Assembly: GCF_900092135.1 (NCBI RefSeq) | Contig: NZ_FMYF01000014.1 | Coordinates: forward strand, 38,210-102,209 | Source: Raineyella antarctica | GTDB taxonomy: Bacteria > Actinomycetota > Actinomycetes > Propionibacteriales > Propionibacteriaceae | Direction: 5' to 3' | Length of the DNA stretch: 64,000 bases | Program-made: the position numbers and the translations under genes | The notes under the pieces: model-generated | Database searches by the model: none | Told to the model about the DNA's origin: nothing | The model's input: only the letters and a program-made list of their open reading frames with translations | In this document: piece by piece, positions 18,300 to 29,070 of the stretch | Position numbering within the stretch: position 1 is the first letter of the stretch | Layout of the letters: the number at the start of each line of letters is the position of its first letter

Positions 18300-19085
18300 A
18301 TGACCTCACGTGGATTCGCCGTGGCGATCGTCACGCTCCTTCTTGGCCTCGGACTGACGCTGACGGGATGTGCGCAGCGGGGTCCTTCCGCTGGCCCGTC
18401 CGGGCAGGACTCTTCGACTCCATCGCAGACGACGGGACCATCCTCCAGCGCCGGACAGTCCCCATTGACCACCGCTACCAGCACTGCCAAGAGTTCGCCT
18501 GCCACGGGAGGATCGACCACGCCCGACGGTGCCGAAGATCCCAAGCAGACTCGCATCCGCACCGGCCCGGTGGCTTCCTTCGGCGGCCCGGCGTACGGCG
18601 ATCAGGGCACCGATCGGATCGGGAACGGCATGTGGTGCGACACGATCCAGGTGTTCTGGGGAGGAGCCGTTCCGGCGGGTGTCACGTTCCGATTCGACAG
18701 GGCTGTCACGAAGCCGTCCTCCGGCCTTGACGTTCGGCCGGGCACCTGCGGTACGAAGGGCGCCGACCGTACGTGCCTCGGCCTCACCTTCAGGTCCAGT
18801 GACAAGGAAGGCGTCACGTGCAGCATCGTCCTGCGGCCCAGGTCGAATTTCAGGGAAGGCACCACGATCACCTTCGAGGGCACCCTCACCTGCCCCACCA
18901 GTGCTGTGTGCAACCAGGTCGCCGCCCGCGAGGTGACTCCCGGTCCGCCCATCGTCGTGACGACCCCGTCGGGGGACTCGACCACCACGGGTGGCGAGTC
19001 CACAGGTAGCCCATCCGCCAGCCCGTCCGCGAGTGGCGCGTCGAGTAGCCCCTCCCCCAGCGGCGCCGCGACGACCGCCGGATGA
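18300..19085 (+). CDS. Secreted lipoprotein, unknown function
   Basis: 261 aa. GGAGG lies 7 nt before this ATG. The signal peptide ends in the lipobox LTGC near residue 22, so the mature protein is lipid-anchored outside the membrane. A Ser/Thr-rich linker (25-85) leads to a compact domain of about 120 residues with paired cysteines (CDTIQVFWGG, GTCGTKG, CLGLTF, VTCSIVLRP, TLTCPTSAVC), probably disulfide-bonded. A Ser/Pro-rich tail ends the protein. I do not recognise the domain. The next gene overlaps by 4 bp (ATGA), so the two are translationally coupled. Confidence 0.7.
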   Translation: MTSRGFAVAIVTLLLGLGLTLTGCAQRGPSAGPSGQDSSTPSQTTGPSSSAGQSPLTTATSTAKSSPATGGSTTPDGAEDPKQTRIRTGPVASFGGPAYGDQGTDRIGNGMWCDTIQVFWGGAVPAGVTFRFDRAVTKPSSGLDVRPGTCGTKGADRTCLGLTFRSSDKEGVTCSIVLRPRSNFREGTTITFEGTLTCPTSAVCNQVAAREVTPGPPIVVTTPSGDSTTTGGESTGSPSASPSASGASSSPSPSGAATTAG

Positions 19086-20074
19086 CCATGTCTGGTCGTA
19101 CGTCCCGCTCGGCGTCCCGTGCCGACCCCGACACAGGGACCGCCACAGAGGCGGAGTCCACGCCTGATGTCCCGCCTGATTCCGGCGCGCAGGCCCTGGG
19201 ATTGGAACGGGTGATGGGGTTCATCGCGTCCTTCGTCGCGCCGATCACCCTGATCACCTCGCTGCTGTTCTACTTCGGGTACGTGTCCTCGCGCGAGTAC
19301 TTCCGCTACTTCGGGGTGGACGTCGACCTGCTGGGGCTCAGTCCCCGCGAGTTCGTCATGCGCAGCCCGGGCGCCCTGTTCGTCCCGGTGATGATTCTGC
19401 TGCTGCTCGCGGCCGCGCTCAGCCTGGGCCACCGGGTACTGCGTCGCCGCCTCCGCGCCGCCGGAGCGCCTCGTCAGCACAGGGTGGTCACCGTGATCGC
19501 AGTGGCGGGCGCGGCCCTTCTCCTGGCAGGGCTGTCCCTGGCCTTCCTGTTCGCCGTGCTCGGGTCATGGCCGTTCTACCCGTTCGTCACGCCCCTCATC
19601 CTCGCGGTGGGAGCCGGACTGGCCGCGTACGCCGCGTCGATCGCTCGTACGCTCAGTGGCGCCCGGGAGGGCCGCAGCCTGGTGGTGCTGCTGGTCCTGG
19701 TGCTCGTCGCCGGAACGTTCTGGACCACCGCCACCGTCGCCCAGTGGTGGGGGCTCGGACAGGCGCGAGCCCTCGCGGCGGACTTCTCCACCCTCCCGGC
19801 CGTCGTCCTCGATACCCAGGAGCGACTCTCGCCCGGCAACAACGCGATCAGCCTGCAGCAACTGCCCGCCAACGACCCTGTCCAGGGCGAGCCGGCCACG
19901 AGCACCAAGTACCACTACCGGTACTTCGGGCTGCGCCTGCTGGTCTTCGGCGGCGGGCGCCTGTACCTGGTCCCCGACAACTGGTCGCCGGACGCCTCCA
20001 CGATCGTGGTCCCGTACGACGACAGCGTGCGGCTGCGCTTCCGCTTCGCCCCCGACATCAATCCACCCCGCTGA
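19082..20074 (+). CDS. Multi-pass membrane protein coupled to the lipoprotein gene
   Basis: 330 aa; ATG at 19082 overlaps the lipoprotein stop (ATGA), with a second in-frame ATG two codons on. A polar N-terminus (1-40) precedes about four helices near 43-62, 99-117, 136-158 and 166-183, with a fifth near 200-217. The last ~100 residues are soluble, contain two TyrTyr/Arg-rich strands (YHYRYFGLRLLVFGGG, LYLVPDNWSPD) and should face one side of the membrane. I do not recognise the family. Tight coupling suggests a complex with the lipoprotein, perhaps with the exported protein encoded at 15808-17364. Confidence 0.6.
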   Translation: MTMSGRTSRSASRADPDTGTATEAESTPDVPPDSGAQALGLERVMGFIASFVAPITLITSLLFYFGYVSSREYFRYFGVDVDLLGLSPREFVMRSPGALFVPVMILLLLAAALSLGHRVLRRRLRAAGAPRQHRVVTVIAVAGAALLLAGLSLAFLFAVLGSWPFYPFVTPLILAVGAGLAAYAASIARTLSGAREGRSLVVLLVLVLVAGTFWTTATVAQWWGLGQARALAADFSTLPAVVLDTQERLSPGNNAISLQQLPANDPVQGEPATSTKYHYRYFGLRLLVFGGGRLYLVPDNWSPDASTIVVPYDDSVRLRFRFAPDINPPR

Positions 20075-20199
20075 TGATCCATCGCGGCGATCGCGAAGGA
20101 CACGGGGCTAGTATTTGCTCCATCGATTCCTAGGAATTCAGGGGTGGCTGGGCCCCCACCAGCAGCCGGCGCTGATCGGACGAACACGGGAGCACGACC

Positions 20200-20364
20200 A
20201 TGGGCGGTGTGGGCGGGAAGATCGCCTTCCCTGAGGTCGGTGCCGCGTGTGGGGCGGGCGAGTTCGAGTCCCCGGACCTCGTCGCAGCCCTCGGCCTGAT
20301 CCGCGACGCGCTCTGTCTGCCGGGTCTGGCGGCGATGCGGCTGCCGAACCCAGGGATCGGGTGA
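20200..20364 (+). CDS. Possible small ORF upstream of the YbdK-like gene
   Basis: 54 codons from ATG to TGA, ending 50 bp before the ligase start. The upstream bases GGGAGCACGACC give only a poor ribosome site. The sequence ends [23 protein letters not shown] and matches nothing I know. A perfect 12-bp palindrome ATTCCTAGGAAT lies upstream at 20126-20137. It could be chance in GC-rich DNA. Confidence 0.25.
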   Translation: MGGVGGKIAFPEVGAACGAGEFESPDLVAALGLIRDALCLPGLAAMRLPNPGIG

Positions 20365-20414
20365 GATCCATGCCCTCTCGGGAGTGCACCGCCGATCGGG
20401 GGAGGGATGATGCC

Positions 20415-21629
20415 GTGCGGACGTACGGCGTGGAAGAAGAACTGTTGGTGGTTGACCAGGAGACCCTCCGGCCGCTTCCGGTCGGGACGCGGGCCGCTGA
20501 CAGCAGCGTGCGGCCCTCATCCGGATCCACGTGGCCGCAGGTGACCGCGGAGTTGCAGCAGGAGCAGCTCGAGGTCATCTCCGCGCCGCAGAGCACCCTG
20601 GCGGACCAGCTCAGGGCGATCGCAGCCGGCCGTGTCTTGGCCGAGGAGGCTGCCGCCCGGGTCGGCGCGCATGTGCTGGCGCTGCCCACCGCACCCTTCC
20701 CGCTCTCCCCGCACCTGGCACCCCACTCGCGCTATCTCAGGATCGGGGAGCAGCTCGGGCTCATCGCCGTGGACCACCTCAGCAACGGTTTCCATATCCA
20801 CGTCCGGATCTACTCACGGCAGGAGGGCGTAGCGGTGCTGGACCGCATCCGGGTCTGGTTGCCCACGGTGCTAGCCCTGAGTGCCAACTCGCCGTTCTGG
20901 GGCGGCGTCGATACCGAGTTCGCGTCCTACCGCTACCAGGTCTGGTCCAGGTGGCCTGCCTCCGGCCCCACCGACGTCTTCGGCTCAGCCGCCGGCTACG
21001 ACCGGCATCGCGCGGCGATGCTGGGCACAGGGGTGCCTCTGGATCCGGGCATGTTGTACTTCGACGCCCGGCTGGCGGAGAAGTACCCCACCGTCGAGGT
21101 GCGAGTGGCCGACATCTGCCTGGACTCCGGGCACGCCGCCGTGCTCGCCACCCTGGTCCGGGCACTGGTCGAGACCGCAGCGCGTGCCTGGCGGCACGGC
21201 GAGCCAGCACCTGAGGTCCCGGCCTCACACCTGTCCCTCTGGAGCTGGCGGGCCAGCCGCTGGGGTCTCGACGACCAGCTGGTGGATCCCGCGACCGGTG
21301 GTCTGGCCCCGGCAAGGGACGTGGTGGCCCGGCTGCTCGAGGTCGTCCGCCCGGTACTGACCGAGTACGACGAGGACACGGCGGTCGACAAGGTCGTCGC
21401 CGACATCCTGCGCAACGGCGGCGGCGCCCGACGCCAGCGCGAGGCGTACGCGGCCCGGCATGAGCTGGGCGACGTCGTGGCGTTGGCCCTGGACGCCACC
21501 CATCGCCCACCGGTCATCCCATCGGCGGATCTGCCGCGGATCTGCCGCGGATCCAGCACCGGCCGGGGGGATCGCCGCGACCCGGGAACTGCTCGCGGTT
21601 ACCCCGACGGTTCACCTGCTCGCCGATAG
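20415..21629 (+). CDS. YbdK-type carboxylate-amine ligase (GCS2 family)
   Basis: 404 aa. GGAGGG at 20401-20406 is 8 nt before this GTG, giving the family's usual start [14 protein letters not shown]; the ATG at 20370 is rejected. [10 protein letters not shown] is the ATP-grasp-like glutamate-cysteine ligase signature, with [17 protein letters not shown] and [11 protein letters not shown] further on. The family joins glutamate to cysteine or to other amines using ATP; YbdK itself has weak activity. The protein should end near ALDATHRPP; the remaining ~25 residues are unlike the family and follow an 11-bp tandem duplication (21527-21537 and 21538-21548). The tail may therefore be a frameshifted extension. 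Cytoplasmic. Confidence 0.85.
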   Translation: MRTYGVEEELLVVDQETLRPLPVGTRAADSSVRPSSGSTWPQVTAELQQEQLEVISAPQSTLADQLRAIAAGRVLAEEAAARVGAHVLALPTAPFPLSPHLAPHSRYLRIGEQLGLIAVDHLSNGFHIHVRIYSRQEGVAVLDRIRVWLPTVLALSANSPFWGGVDTEFASYRYQVWSRWPASGPTDVFGSAAGYDRHRAAMLGTGVPLDPGMLYFDARLAEKYPTVEVRVADICLDSGHAAVLATLVRALVETAARAWRHGEPAPEVPASHLSLWSWRASRWGLDDQLVDPATGGLAPARDVVARLLEVVRPVLTEYDEDTAVDKVVADILRNGGGARRQREAYAARHELGDVVALALDATHRPPVIPSADLPRICRGSSTGRGDRRDPGTARGYPDGSPARR

Positions 21630-21657
21630 GGTTGGTGCAGGCCTCGTGGCGCCGGGC

Positions 21658-21952
21658 CTACTCGCCGAACACGATCACCTGCCGGATCGCCGAACCCTCG
21701 GCCAGCTGGTCCATCGCCTCATTGATCCGGTCCAAAGTGATCGTCAACGAGATCAGCGCCTCGACCGGCAGCTTCCCCTCCCGCCACAGCGTGGCGTACG
21801 TCGGGATGTCGCGCGACGGGACGGCCGATCCCAAGTAGGAGCCGACGATCGTCCGGGCCTCCGCGGTCAGGCCGAGCGGGGTGATCGTGGCCTCCGCGGT
21901 GGGTGAGGGCAGACCGACGGTCACAGTGGTGCCGCCGACACCGGTCAGTGCG
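21658..21952 (-). pseudogene. C-terminal fragment of a zinc-type alcohol dehydrogenase
   Basis: On the minus strand the frame reads VGLPSPTAEATITPLGLT, then GSYLGSAVPSRDIP, INEAMDQLAEGSAIRQVIVFGE and stop. This is the end of a medium-chain zinc alcohol dehydrogenase (the strand and helix that close the coenzyme domain). About 95 residues remain of an expected ~370, so the catalytic domain and the GxGxxG motif are gone. Its broken end abuts the broken end of the plus-strand aldehyde dehydrogenase fragment near 21953-21960. Confidence 0.75.
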
Positions 21953-21958
21953 ACCGGC

Positions 21959-22522
21959 CTCAGGGTCGGGCCGGCGAGTGACCCGTCCTCGGAGATGGGC
22001 CCGCTGATCACCCGGCAGGCGCTGGACCGGGTCCGTGGCTTCATCGAGGGGGCAGCGGCCCAGGGCGCGACGGTCGTGGTCGATGGGCGGGAGCACGAAT
22101 TCGACGGGGACGGCTACTTCATCGGCCCGTCCCTGATCGACTAGGTGCGCCCCGGCATGGACGTCTACGACCAGGAGATCTTCGGGCCCGTCCTGTCGGT
22201 CGTACGCGTCGACACGTACGACGAGGCGGTGGAGTTGATCAACGTCAACCGGTTCGCCAACGGGACCGCGGTGTTCACCCGCGACGGGAAGACCGCGCGG
22301 GAGTTCGAGTTTGACATCGAGGCGGGCATGGTCGGGATCAACGTGCCGATCCCGGTGCCGATCGGCGCCTTCTCGTTCGGCGGCTGGAAGGATTCGCTGT
22401 TCGGGGACACCCACATGTACGGGCCGGAGTCGTTCAACTTCTACACCCGTCGCAAGGTCGTGACGTCGCGCTGGCCCGAGGCCAGTGAGTCGCAGATCGA
22501 CCTGGGCTTCTCGACACACTGA
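21959..22522 (+). pseudogene. C-terminal fragment of methylmalonate-semialdehyde dehydrogenase with an in-frame TAG
   Basis: The plus-strand frame runs VGPASDPSSEMGPLITRQAL, then GYFIGPSLID, TAG at 22142-22144, and resumes in the same frame with [37 protein letters not shown] and RKVVTSRWP. The last motifs are typical of the CoA-acylating methylmalonate/malonate-semialdehyde dehydrogenase of valine breakdown. The N-terminal ~300 residues, including the catalytic cysteine, are missing. The downstream half has a start only by GTG at 22145, with no ribosome site. Confidence 0.8.
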
Positions 22523-22544
22523 CGTTCGTTGCTGGAACACGGAT

Positions 22545-22574
22545 GGGGCCGGCCGCCTTCAGGTGGTCGGCCCC
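22545..22574. terminator. Hairpin after the dehydrogenase remnant
   Basis: A 13-bp stem (GGGGCCGGCCGCC with GGTGGTCGGCCCC, two G-T pairs) closes a TTCA loop 22 bp after the remnant's stop. There is no U-tract, as is common in high-GC genomes. Confidence 0.55.
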
Positions 22575-22743
22575 ATTGCTGTGTCGAAGAGGTTGTGCGT
22601 GGACTCCTCCATCGCCCCTTGATGCCCCATGGCCGAGAAGAGCGTCAGCTGTACTGAATCCAGGCAAAATGTGCAACGGTTTTGGCCAGCGTGACGAGTC
22701 GGCCCAGAGCCGGACCGGATCAGTAACGACGAAGGGACTCCTG

Positions 22744-25700
22744 GTGGCGGGTACGGGATGGCAGTTCTGGGTCGACCGGGGCGGTACGTTCACCGACGTC
22801 GTGGCACGTCGGCCCGACGGGCGGCTGGTGACGCACAAGCTGCTGTCGGAGAACCCGACCCGCTACCGCGACGCCGCGGTGGCCGGGATCCGTGCCCTGC
22901 TCGGGATCGCCGACGACGTGCCCGTGCCGGCCTCGCAGGTAGAGGCGGTGCGGATGGGCACTACCGTCGCGACCAACGCCCTGCTGGAACGTACGGGGGA
23001 GCGCACCCTGCTGGTGATCACCCGCGGCTTCGGCGACGCGCTACGGATCGGCTACCAGAATCGTCCCCGGATCTTCGACCGCCACATCGTCCTGCCCGAA
23101 CAGCTGTACGAGCGGGTGATCGAGGTCGACGAGCGTGTCACGGCGCAGGGTACGGTGCTGCGCGCGCCGGATCTCGAAGCGCTTGGCGAACAGCTGCGCC
23201 AGGCCCACGCCGACGGGATTCGTACGGTCGCGGTGGTGTGCCTGCACAGCTACCTGTACCCGGCGCACGAGCGGGAGATCGGCAAGCTCGCCGAGCAGAT
23301 CGGATTCGACCAGGTCTCGCTGTCCTCCGAGGTCAGCCCGCTGATGAAGCTGGTCCCCCGAGCGGACACCACCGTGGTCGACGCCTACCTGTCCCCGGTG
23401 CTGCGCCGCTACGTGGACCAGGTCGCCGACCAGTTGCGCGGCGTACGGCTGATGTTCATGCAGTCCAACGGCGGGCTGGCCGAGGCGAGGCACTTTCGCG
23501 GCAAGGACGCGATCCTGTCAGGTCCGGCCGGCGGCATCGTCGGCATGGTGCGGATGTCGGCCCTGGCCGGGTTCGACCATGTGATCGGTTTCGACATGGG
23601 GGGCACGTCCACGGACGTGTCGCACTACGCCACTACAGACGGGGCCGGTGACTACGAGCGGGTCTTCACCACCCAGGTGGCCGGGGTCCGACTGCGCGCG
23701 CCGATGCTGGACATCCAGACGGTGGCCGCCGGCGGCGGCTCGATCCTGCACTTCGACGGCACCCGCTATCGGGTCGGCCCCGACTCGGCCGGAGCCGACC
23801 CCGGTCCGGCCTGCTACCGCGGCGGCGGCCCGCTCACCGTGACCGACGCCAACGTCATGCTCGGCCGCATTCAGCCCGCTCACTTCCCGGCCGTGTTCGG
23901 TCCGGCCGGCGACCAGCCGCTGGACGCCGGGATCGTACGGGACCGCTTCACCGACCTGGCCGCCGCGATCCGGACGGCGACCGGTGACGACCGGTCGCCC
24001 GAACAGGTCGCCGAGGGCTTCCTGCGGATCGCCGTGGCGAACATGGCCAACGCGGTCAAGAAGATCTCCGTCCAGAAGGGGCACGACGTCACCCGCTACG
24101 TGCTGACCACCTTCGGCGGCGCCGGCGGTCAGCACGCCTGTGCGGTCGCCGATGCGCTCGGCATCCGCACCGTGCTCGTCCCGCCGATGGCCGGCGTGCT
24201 CTCCGCGCTCGGGATCGGCCTGGCCGACACCACCGCGATCCGGGAACAGTCGGTGGAGGTCCGACTCGACAGCGCCGCCTTGGGGACCCTGGCCGCCGTC
24301 GCGGACTCCCTCGAGCAGGCCGCGCGCGCCGAACTGCTCGCCGAGGGCATCCCGGCCGAGCGGATCCGGGTGGTTCGCCGGGTCCACCTGCGCTACGACG
24401 GGACCGACACGGCGATCCCGGTCGAGCTCGCCGGGCTGGACGCCATGAAGTCGGCGTTCGAAGCGGCCCACCGCGCGACGTACTCGTTCCTGATGGACCG
24501 CCCGTTGATCGCTGGAGCGGTCGCGGCGGAGGCGACCGGACTCACCGAGCAACCCGACCTGTCCCACCTCGGCGAGCAGAGCTCCGACACCGCCGACACC
24601 GCCGACACCGCCGGCGCACCGCAGAGCGTCCGGTTCCATGCCGGCGGATCGTGGCGCGAAGCCCCCTTGCGCCACCGGGAACGGATGCGGCCGGGGGAGA
24701 CCGTGACCGGGCCGGCGATCATCGCCGAGGCCAACGCCACCACCGTGGTCGACGACGGCTGGCAAGCGACGCTCACCGCGTCGGGCCACCTGCTCGCCGA
24801 GCGGGTGGTGGCACCCGCCCAGCCCGAGGCGGGCACCGAGGCCGATCCGGTGCTGCTGGAGATCTTCAACAACCTGTTCATGTCGATCGCCGAGCAGATG
24901 GGCTTCCGGCTGGAGGCGACCGCGCAGTCGGTGAACATCCGCGAGCGGCTGGACTTCTCCTGCGCGCTGTTCGACCCGGACGGTGACCTGGTCGCCAACG
25001 CCCCGCACATCCCGGTCCATCTCGGCTCGATGGGGACCACCGTCAAGGAGGTCATCCGCCGCCGGGCCGGCGCGCTGAGGCCCGGTGACGTGTACGCGGT
25101 CAACGACCCGTACCACGGCGGCACCCACCTGCCGGACATCACCGTGGTGACCCCGGTCTTCGACGATGCCGGCGAGGACCTCCTGTTCTTCGTCGCCTCG
25201 CGCGGGCACCACGCCGAGATCGGCGGGATCACCCCCGGATCCATGCCGGCGAACAGCCACGACATCCACCAGGAGGGCGTGCTGTTCGACGACTGGCTCT
25301 TGGCCGAGGACGGACGGTTCCGCGAGGCGGCCACCCGGAGCCTGCTGGCGGCCGCGCCCTACCCGTCCCGCAATCCCGAGGCCAACCTCGCCGACCTGCG
25401 CGCCCAGGTCGCGGCCAACCAGAAGGGCATCGACGAGGTCCGTACGATGATCGACCACTTCGGCCTCGAGGTCGTCCAGGCCTACATGCGCCACGTCCAG
25501 GACAACGCCGAGGAAGCGGTGCGCCGGGTCATCGACAGGCTCGACGACGGCGAACACCGCTACGTGATGGATTCCGGCGCGACGATCGCGGTGCGCGTCA
25601 GAGTCGATCGGGCCGGCCGCAGCGCGACCATCGACTTCACCGGCACCTCACCCCAGCTGGACTCGAACTTCAACGCCCCGTCGTCGGTGGCGACCGCCGC

Positions 25701-26454
25701 GGTGCTGTACGTGTTCCGGACCCTGGTCGCCGACGAGATCCCCCTCAACGACGGCTGCCTGCGCCCGCTGCACATCGTCATCCCCGAAGGGACGATGCTC
25801 GCACCGACCTACCCGGCCGCGGTCGTCGCCGGCAACGTCGAGACCTCCCAGGCCATCACCGGAGCGCTGTTCGCCGCGCTGCACGTCCAGGCCGAGGGAT
25901 CCGGGACGATGAACAACGTCACCTTCGGCAACGAGCGGCACCAGTACTACGAGACCCTCGGATCAGGTTCCGGGGCAGGGGACGGATTCGACGGGGCGTC
26001 CGTGGTGCAGACCCACATGACGAACTCGCGGCTCACCGACCCCGAAGTGCTCGAATGGCGCTTCCCCGTGCTGCTCCGGGAATTCGCGATCCGGCGCGGC
26101 AGCGGAGGCGCCGGACGGTGGCATGGCGGTGACGGCGGTGTCCGTCGGATCGAGTTCACCGAGGCCATGGTGGTGAGTACGTTGTCCGGGCATCGCCGGG
26201 TCGCGCCGTACGGCATGGCCGGTGGCTCACCCGGCGCGCTGGGACACAACTGGGTGGAACGTGCCGATGGCAGTACCGTCGAGCTCGCAGGGTGCGACTC
26301 GACCGACGTCCGGCCCGGCGACACGCTGGTGATCGAGACTCCTGGCGGCGGTGGGTACGGCCGGCAGGTGCAGGCGGACCTGCCGGCGAGTCGTACGCAG
26401 GGGACCGGGAGCGGTTCTGTCACAGCGGGAAGCCCACCCTCGCCCCTGGCCTGA
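22744..26454 (+). CDS. 5-oxoprolinase-like hydantoinase A/B fusion
   Basis: 1236 aa. GTG is chosen because AAGGGA lies about 8 nt upstream and the protein then begins [19 protein letters not shown] as the family does. Residues 1-690 are the HyuA/oxoprolinase part (DRGGTFTD and [14 protein letters not shown], the actin-like ATP sites). After a linker with repeated DTA units, residues 700-1236 are the HyuB part ([14 protein letters not shown]). ATP-dependent 5-oxoprolinases of this full length open 5-oxoproline to glutamate, but the same fold also serves hydantoin and acetone carboxylation enzymes. The nearby YbdK-like ligase makes a glutamyl-metabolism link possible. The 3' end overlaps the convergent GH65 gene by 35 bp. 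Confidence 0.9.
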   Translation: MAGTGWQFWVDRGGTFTDVVARRPDGRLVTHKLLSENPTRYRDAAVAGIRALLGIADDVPVPASQVEAVRMGTTVATNALLERTGERTLLVITRGFGDALRIGYQNRPRIFDRHIVLPEQLYERVIEVDERVTAQGTVLRAPDLEALGEQLRQAHADGIRTVAVVCLHSYLYPAHEREIGKLAEQIGFDQVSLSSEVSPLMKLVPRADTTVVDAYLSPVLRRYVDQVADQLRGVRLMFMQSNGGLAEARHFRGKDAILSGPAGGIVGMVRMSALAGFDHVIGFDMGGTSTDVSHYATTDGAGDYERVFTTQVAGVRLRAPMLDIQTVAAGGGSILHFDGTRYRVGPDSAGADPGPACYRGGGPLTVTDANVMLGRIQPAHFPAVFGPAGDQPLDAGIVRDRFTDLAAAIRTATGDDRSPEQVAEGFLRIAVANMANAVKKISVQKGHDVTRYVLTTFGGAGGQHACAVADALGIRTVLVPPMAGVLSALGIGLADTTAIREQSVEVRLDSAALGTLAAVADSLEQAARAELLAEGIPAERIRVVRRVHLRYDGTDTAIPVELAGLDAMKSAFEAAHRATYSFLMDRPLIAGAVAAEATGLTEQPDLSHLGEQSSDTADTADTAGAPQSVRFHAGGSWREAPLRHRERMRPGETVTGPAIIAEANATTVVDDGWQATLTASGHLLAERVVAPAQPEAGTEADPVLLEIFNNLFMSIAEQMGFRLEATAQSVNIRERLDFSCALFDPDGDLVANAPHIPVHLGSMGTTVKEVIRRRAGALRPGDVYAVNDPYHGGTHLPDITVVTPVFDDAGEDLLFFVASRGHHAEIGGITPGSMPANSHDIHQEGVLFDDWLLAEDGRFREAATRSLLAAAPYPSRNPEANLADLRAQVAANQKGIDEVRTMIDHFGLEVVQAYMRHVQDNAEEAVRRVIDRLDDGEHRYVMDSGATIAVRVRVDRAGRSATIDFTGTSPQLDSNFNAPSSVATAAVLYVFRTLVADEIPLNDGCLRPLHIVIPEGTMLAPTYPAAVVAGNVETSQAITGALFAALHVQAEGSGTMNNVTFGNERHQYYETLGSGSGAGDGFDGASVVQTHMTNSRLTDPEVLEWRFPVLLREFAIRRGSGGAGRWHGGDGGVRRIEFTEAMVVSTLSGHRRVAPYGMAGGSPGALGHNWVERADGSTVELAGCDSTDVRPGDTLVIETPGGGGYGRQVQADLPASRTQGTGSGSVTAGSPPSPLA

Positions 26455-28810
26455 GCTCGGCGACTTCACCGCGACAGACGACCTCGATGGGGCGCTGCCT
26501 CCCCGGGGCCGCCTGGACCTCCACGCAGTCGCCATGGATGCGCAGGGTCAGCGGATGTCCCCGGTAGCGGATGGCGAACTCCATCGCACCGAGTGGCTCG
26601 GGCCAGTACGGCGTGAGGTACAGCCGGTCCTGCCGCAGCTCCAGACCCGAGAAGCACCGTTGGAAGAGGTCGACGCTGCCGGCCATCGAGGCCAGGTGGA
26701 TGCCCTCTGCTGTGGTCCCGCCCTGGATGTCGGCCACGTCGGACTCGAGGGCCTCGATCACGAACTCCTGGGCTCGCCCGCGCTCGGACCGGGCGAGCAC
26801 CCAGCTGTGGACGATCGCCGACAGGGTCGAGCCATGGGAGGTCCGGTCGAGGTAGTAGTGGATCGTCCGGGGAATGGCCTCGGGCGGGAGACGGTAGCCC
26901 AGGTGCCCGAGCACCTCCCGGAGCTCGTCGGCGGACAGCAGGTAGAACAGCATGAGGGCGTCGGCCTGTTTCGAGGCCTTGTAGCGGTTGACCGTGTCGT
27001 TCTCTGCCTCGAGGATGCGGTCGAGGCGCCGGATGTTCCCGTACTTCTGCCGATAGGCGTCCCAGTCGAGCTCCAGGAGGTCGTCGTAGCCCTCGAACTG
27101 GCTGATGATGCCGTCGTGGAAGGGGACGAAGAGCGTGCGCGCGATGACCTCCCACCGTTCGAGTTCCTGGCGCCGCAGGTCCAACCGTTCCAGCAGCTCG
27201 TGGCGCTCCTGTGCCGGTAGCAGGTGCAGGGTCTCCAGGCCCCGCCGGAGCACCCAGGAGGCCATGACGTTGGTGTAGGCGTTGTTGTCGATGCCTTCCT
27301 GCTCGTGCCCCGGGTAGCCGGTGTGGAATTCGTCGGGTCCCATCACCCCGCGGATCACGTAGCGGCCCCGGGCCCGGTCGTAGGTCGCGATGCTGCCCCA
27401 GAACCGGGCGATCTCCAGCAGCATCTCCGCCCCGTAGTGGATCAGGAACTCCCGGTCGTCGGTGACCTGGTAGTACTGCCACACGTTGTAGGCGACGGCG
27501 ATCCCCACGTGCCGCTGCCGGGCGGTGGGGTCGGGGAGCCAGTGCCCGGAGACCGGGTTGAGGTGCAGGCTCTGGTTCTCCTCGCGGCCGTCGCTGCCGG
27601 ACTGCCAGGGGAACATCGCCCCCGAATGGCCGGCCTCCCGGGCGGCGACCCGCGCTTCGGGTAGCCGACGGTAGCGGTACCGCAGCAGGGAGCGTGTCAG
27701 TATCGGAACCCGGAGATTGAGCACCGGGAAGATGAACAGCTCGTCCCAGAAGATGTGGCCGCGGTAGGCCTCGCCGTGCAGCCCGCGCGCGGGGACCCCG
27801 ACGTCGAGGTCGACCGAATTGAGGGAGACCGATTGCAGCAGGTGCAGCAGGTGCAACCGCAGGATCCGCACCGTCGCGCCATCGCTGTCGATGTCGAGGT
27901 GGAAGCGTTCCCACAGGTGCTCCCACGCCAGGACATGCCGCTCCAGCAGGTCGTCGAACCGGCCCAACCGCGGCAGCCAGGCGAGCGCCTCGGCGGCCGG
28001 CTCGGAGATGGCCGGATCCCTGCCGGTGAAGACCGTCACGATCTTCTCCAGGGTCACGGGCACCGACCGGTGCGCGTCGAGGGTCAGGTGGTGCCCGACG
28101 ACAGCTCCCTCGTCCACGATCCCGCGCTGGGGTTCGATGCGTCGGCCGTTGCCCCACACCTCGGTACGGGCGGCCATCGCCACCCGGATCGCCGACCGGT
28201 TGGTCACCACCTCCAGCAGCACGGACTCGGGGGAGGGGACGGCGGTCCGCACCAGGGCGAGGTGGTCACCGGACAGGGCGCGGTAGCGCTTCACGAGCGT
28301 GTTCCCGACCGTACCGTCGAGCACCGAGCGGATCTCGAGGCGGCCGGACCAGTCCTCCGGGACGTACGTGATCTCCAGGGCGCAGGCGTGCTTGACGTCC
28401 ATGCTCACCAGGCGACGCTCGGTGACGGAGGTCGTACGCCCGGCCTCGTCACGGACCCGGAGCCAACGGGTCAGCACGGCTCGCCGGAGGTCGAGCTCCT
28501 GGTGGTAGGCGAGGATCTCGGCCCGGTCGATGTCGAACCACGGTCCGCCGTCGATCCGGAAGCGGGTCGCCAGCCAGTTCGGCAGGTTCACCATGCTCTC
28601 GTTCTCGACCGTCCGGCCCTCGATCCGATCCTCAAGCCTGTTGAAGAGGCCGGCGCCGTACGTCCCGGGGTAGTGGGTGTCGTCGGCGGCGCAGTCCGCG
28701 GCTGCGCCGCGGGTGGCGATGTAGCCGTTGCCCACGGTGCAGAGGGCCTCCCGGCGGCCCTCGTCCTGGGCGTCGTAACCCTCGTACCGCACCACCCATG
28801 GGTCTGTCAC
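26420..28810 (-). CDS. Glycoside hydrolase family 65 disaccharide phosphorylase-like enzyme
   Basis: 796 aa with a GTG start; GGAGGAG sits 6 nt upstream on the minus strand. Domains in order are an N-terminal beta-sandwich (1-270), a linker helix, an (alpha/alpha)6 barrel (about 320-700) and a C-terminal beta-sheet. The barrel has HIFWDELFIFPVLN, the catalytic acid in GVMGPDEFHTGYPGHE near residue 491, and KQADALMLFYLL near 610. GH65 enzymes phosphorolyse maltose, trehalose, kojibiose or nigerose to beta-glucose-1-phosphate plus glucose. The phosphate loop HGSTLSAIVH is present, favouring a phosphorylase over a hydrolase. The specific sugar cannot be read here, and no beta-phosphoglucomutase gene lies beside it. 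Confidence 0.9.
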   Translation of the reverse strand: MTDPWVVRYEGYDAQDEGRREALCTVGNGYIATRGAAADCAADDTHYPGTYGAGLFNRLEDRIEGRTVENESMVNLPNWLATRFRIDGGPWFDIDRAEILAYHQELDLRRAVLTRWLRVRDEAGRTTSVTERRLVSMDVKHACALEITYVPEDWSGRLEIRSVLDGTVGNTLVKRYRALSGDHLALVRTAVPSPESVLLEVVTNRSAIRVAMAARTEVWGNGRRIEPQRGIVDEGAVVGHHLTLDAHRSVPVTLEKIVTVFTGRDPAISEPAAEALAWLPRLGRFDDLLERHVLAWEHLWERFHLDIDSDGATVRILRLHLLHLLQSVSLNSVDLDVGVPARGLHGEAYRGHIFWDELFIFPVLNLRVPILTRSLLRYRYRRLPEARVAAREAGHSGAMFPWQSGSDGREENQSLHLNPVSGHWLPDPTARQRHVGIAVAYNVWQYYQVTDDREFLIHYGAEMLLEIARFWGSIATYDRARGRYVIRGVMGPDEFHTGYPGHEQEGIDNNAYTNVMASWVLRRGLETLHLLPAQERHELLERLDLRRQELERWEVIARTLFVPFHDGIISQFEGYDDLLELDWDAYRQKYGNIRRLDRILEAENDTVNRYKASKQADALMLFYLLSADELREVLGHLGYRLPPEAIPRTIHYYLDRTSHGSTLSAIVHSWVLARSERGRAQEFVIEALESDVADIQGGTTAEGIHLASMAGSVDLFQRCFSGLELRQDRLYLTPYWPEPLGAMEFAIRYRGHPLTLRIHGDCVEVQAAPGRQRPIEVVCRGEVAELRPGARVGFPL

Positions 28811-29070
28811 GGCTCACTCCTCCGCCTCCGGAGCACGGCGACGTCGTCCTCGGGTGGCTGCGCCTGATCGGGCATCGGGATCCTCCTCAGCGGATGCTGC
28901 TGCCTTCCATGCTTCCACGATGCTGACCGGTCCGACGGTTTCGGCATCAACGTCTGCCTGAGGAGTGCCAATCCCTTGCAGTGGTCGACAATCGGAGGGA
29001 CGGACGACGGTTCCCCATCGACACCGGGGTCGCGCTCGGAGCGTGTCCCCTTCCCGGAAAGGAGCCGGCC

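Noticed and set aside
21527..21548. 11-bp tandem duplication as the cause of a broken YbdK gene
   Set aside because: It falls after the family's normal end; removing one unit does not restore a recognisable C-terminus, so the effect is at most a changed tail.
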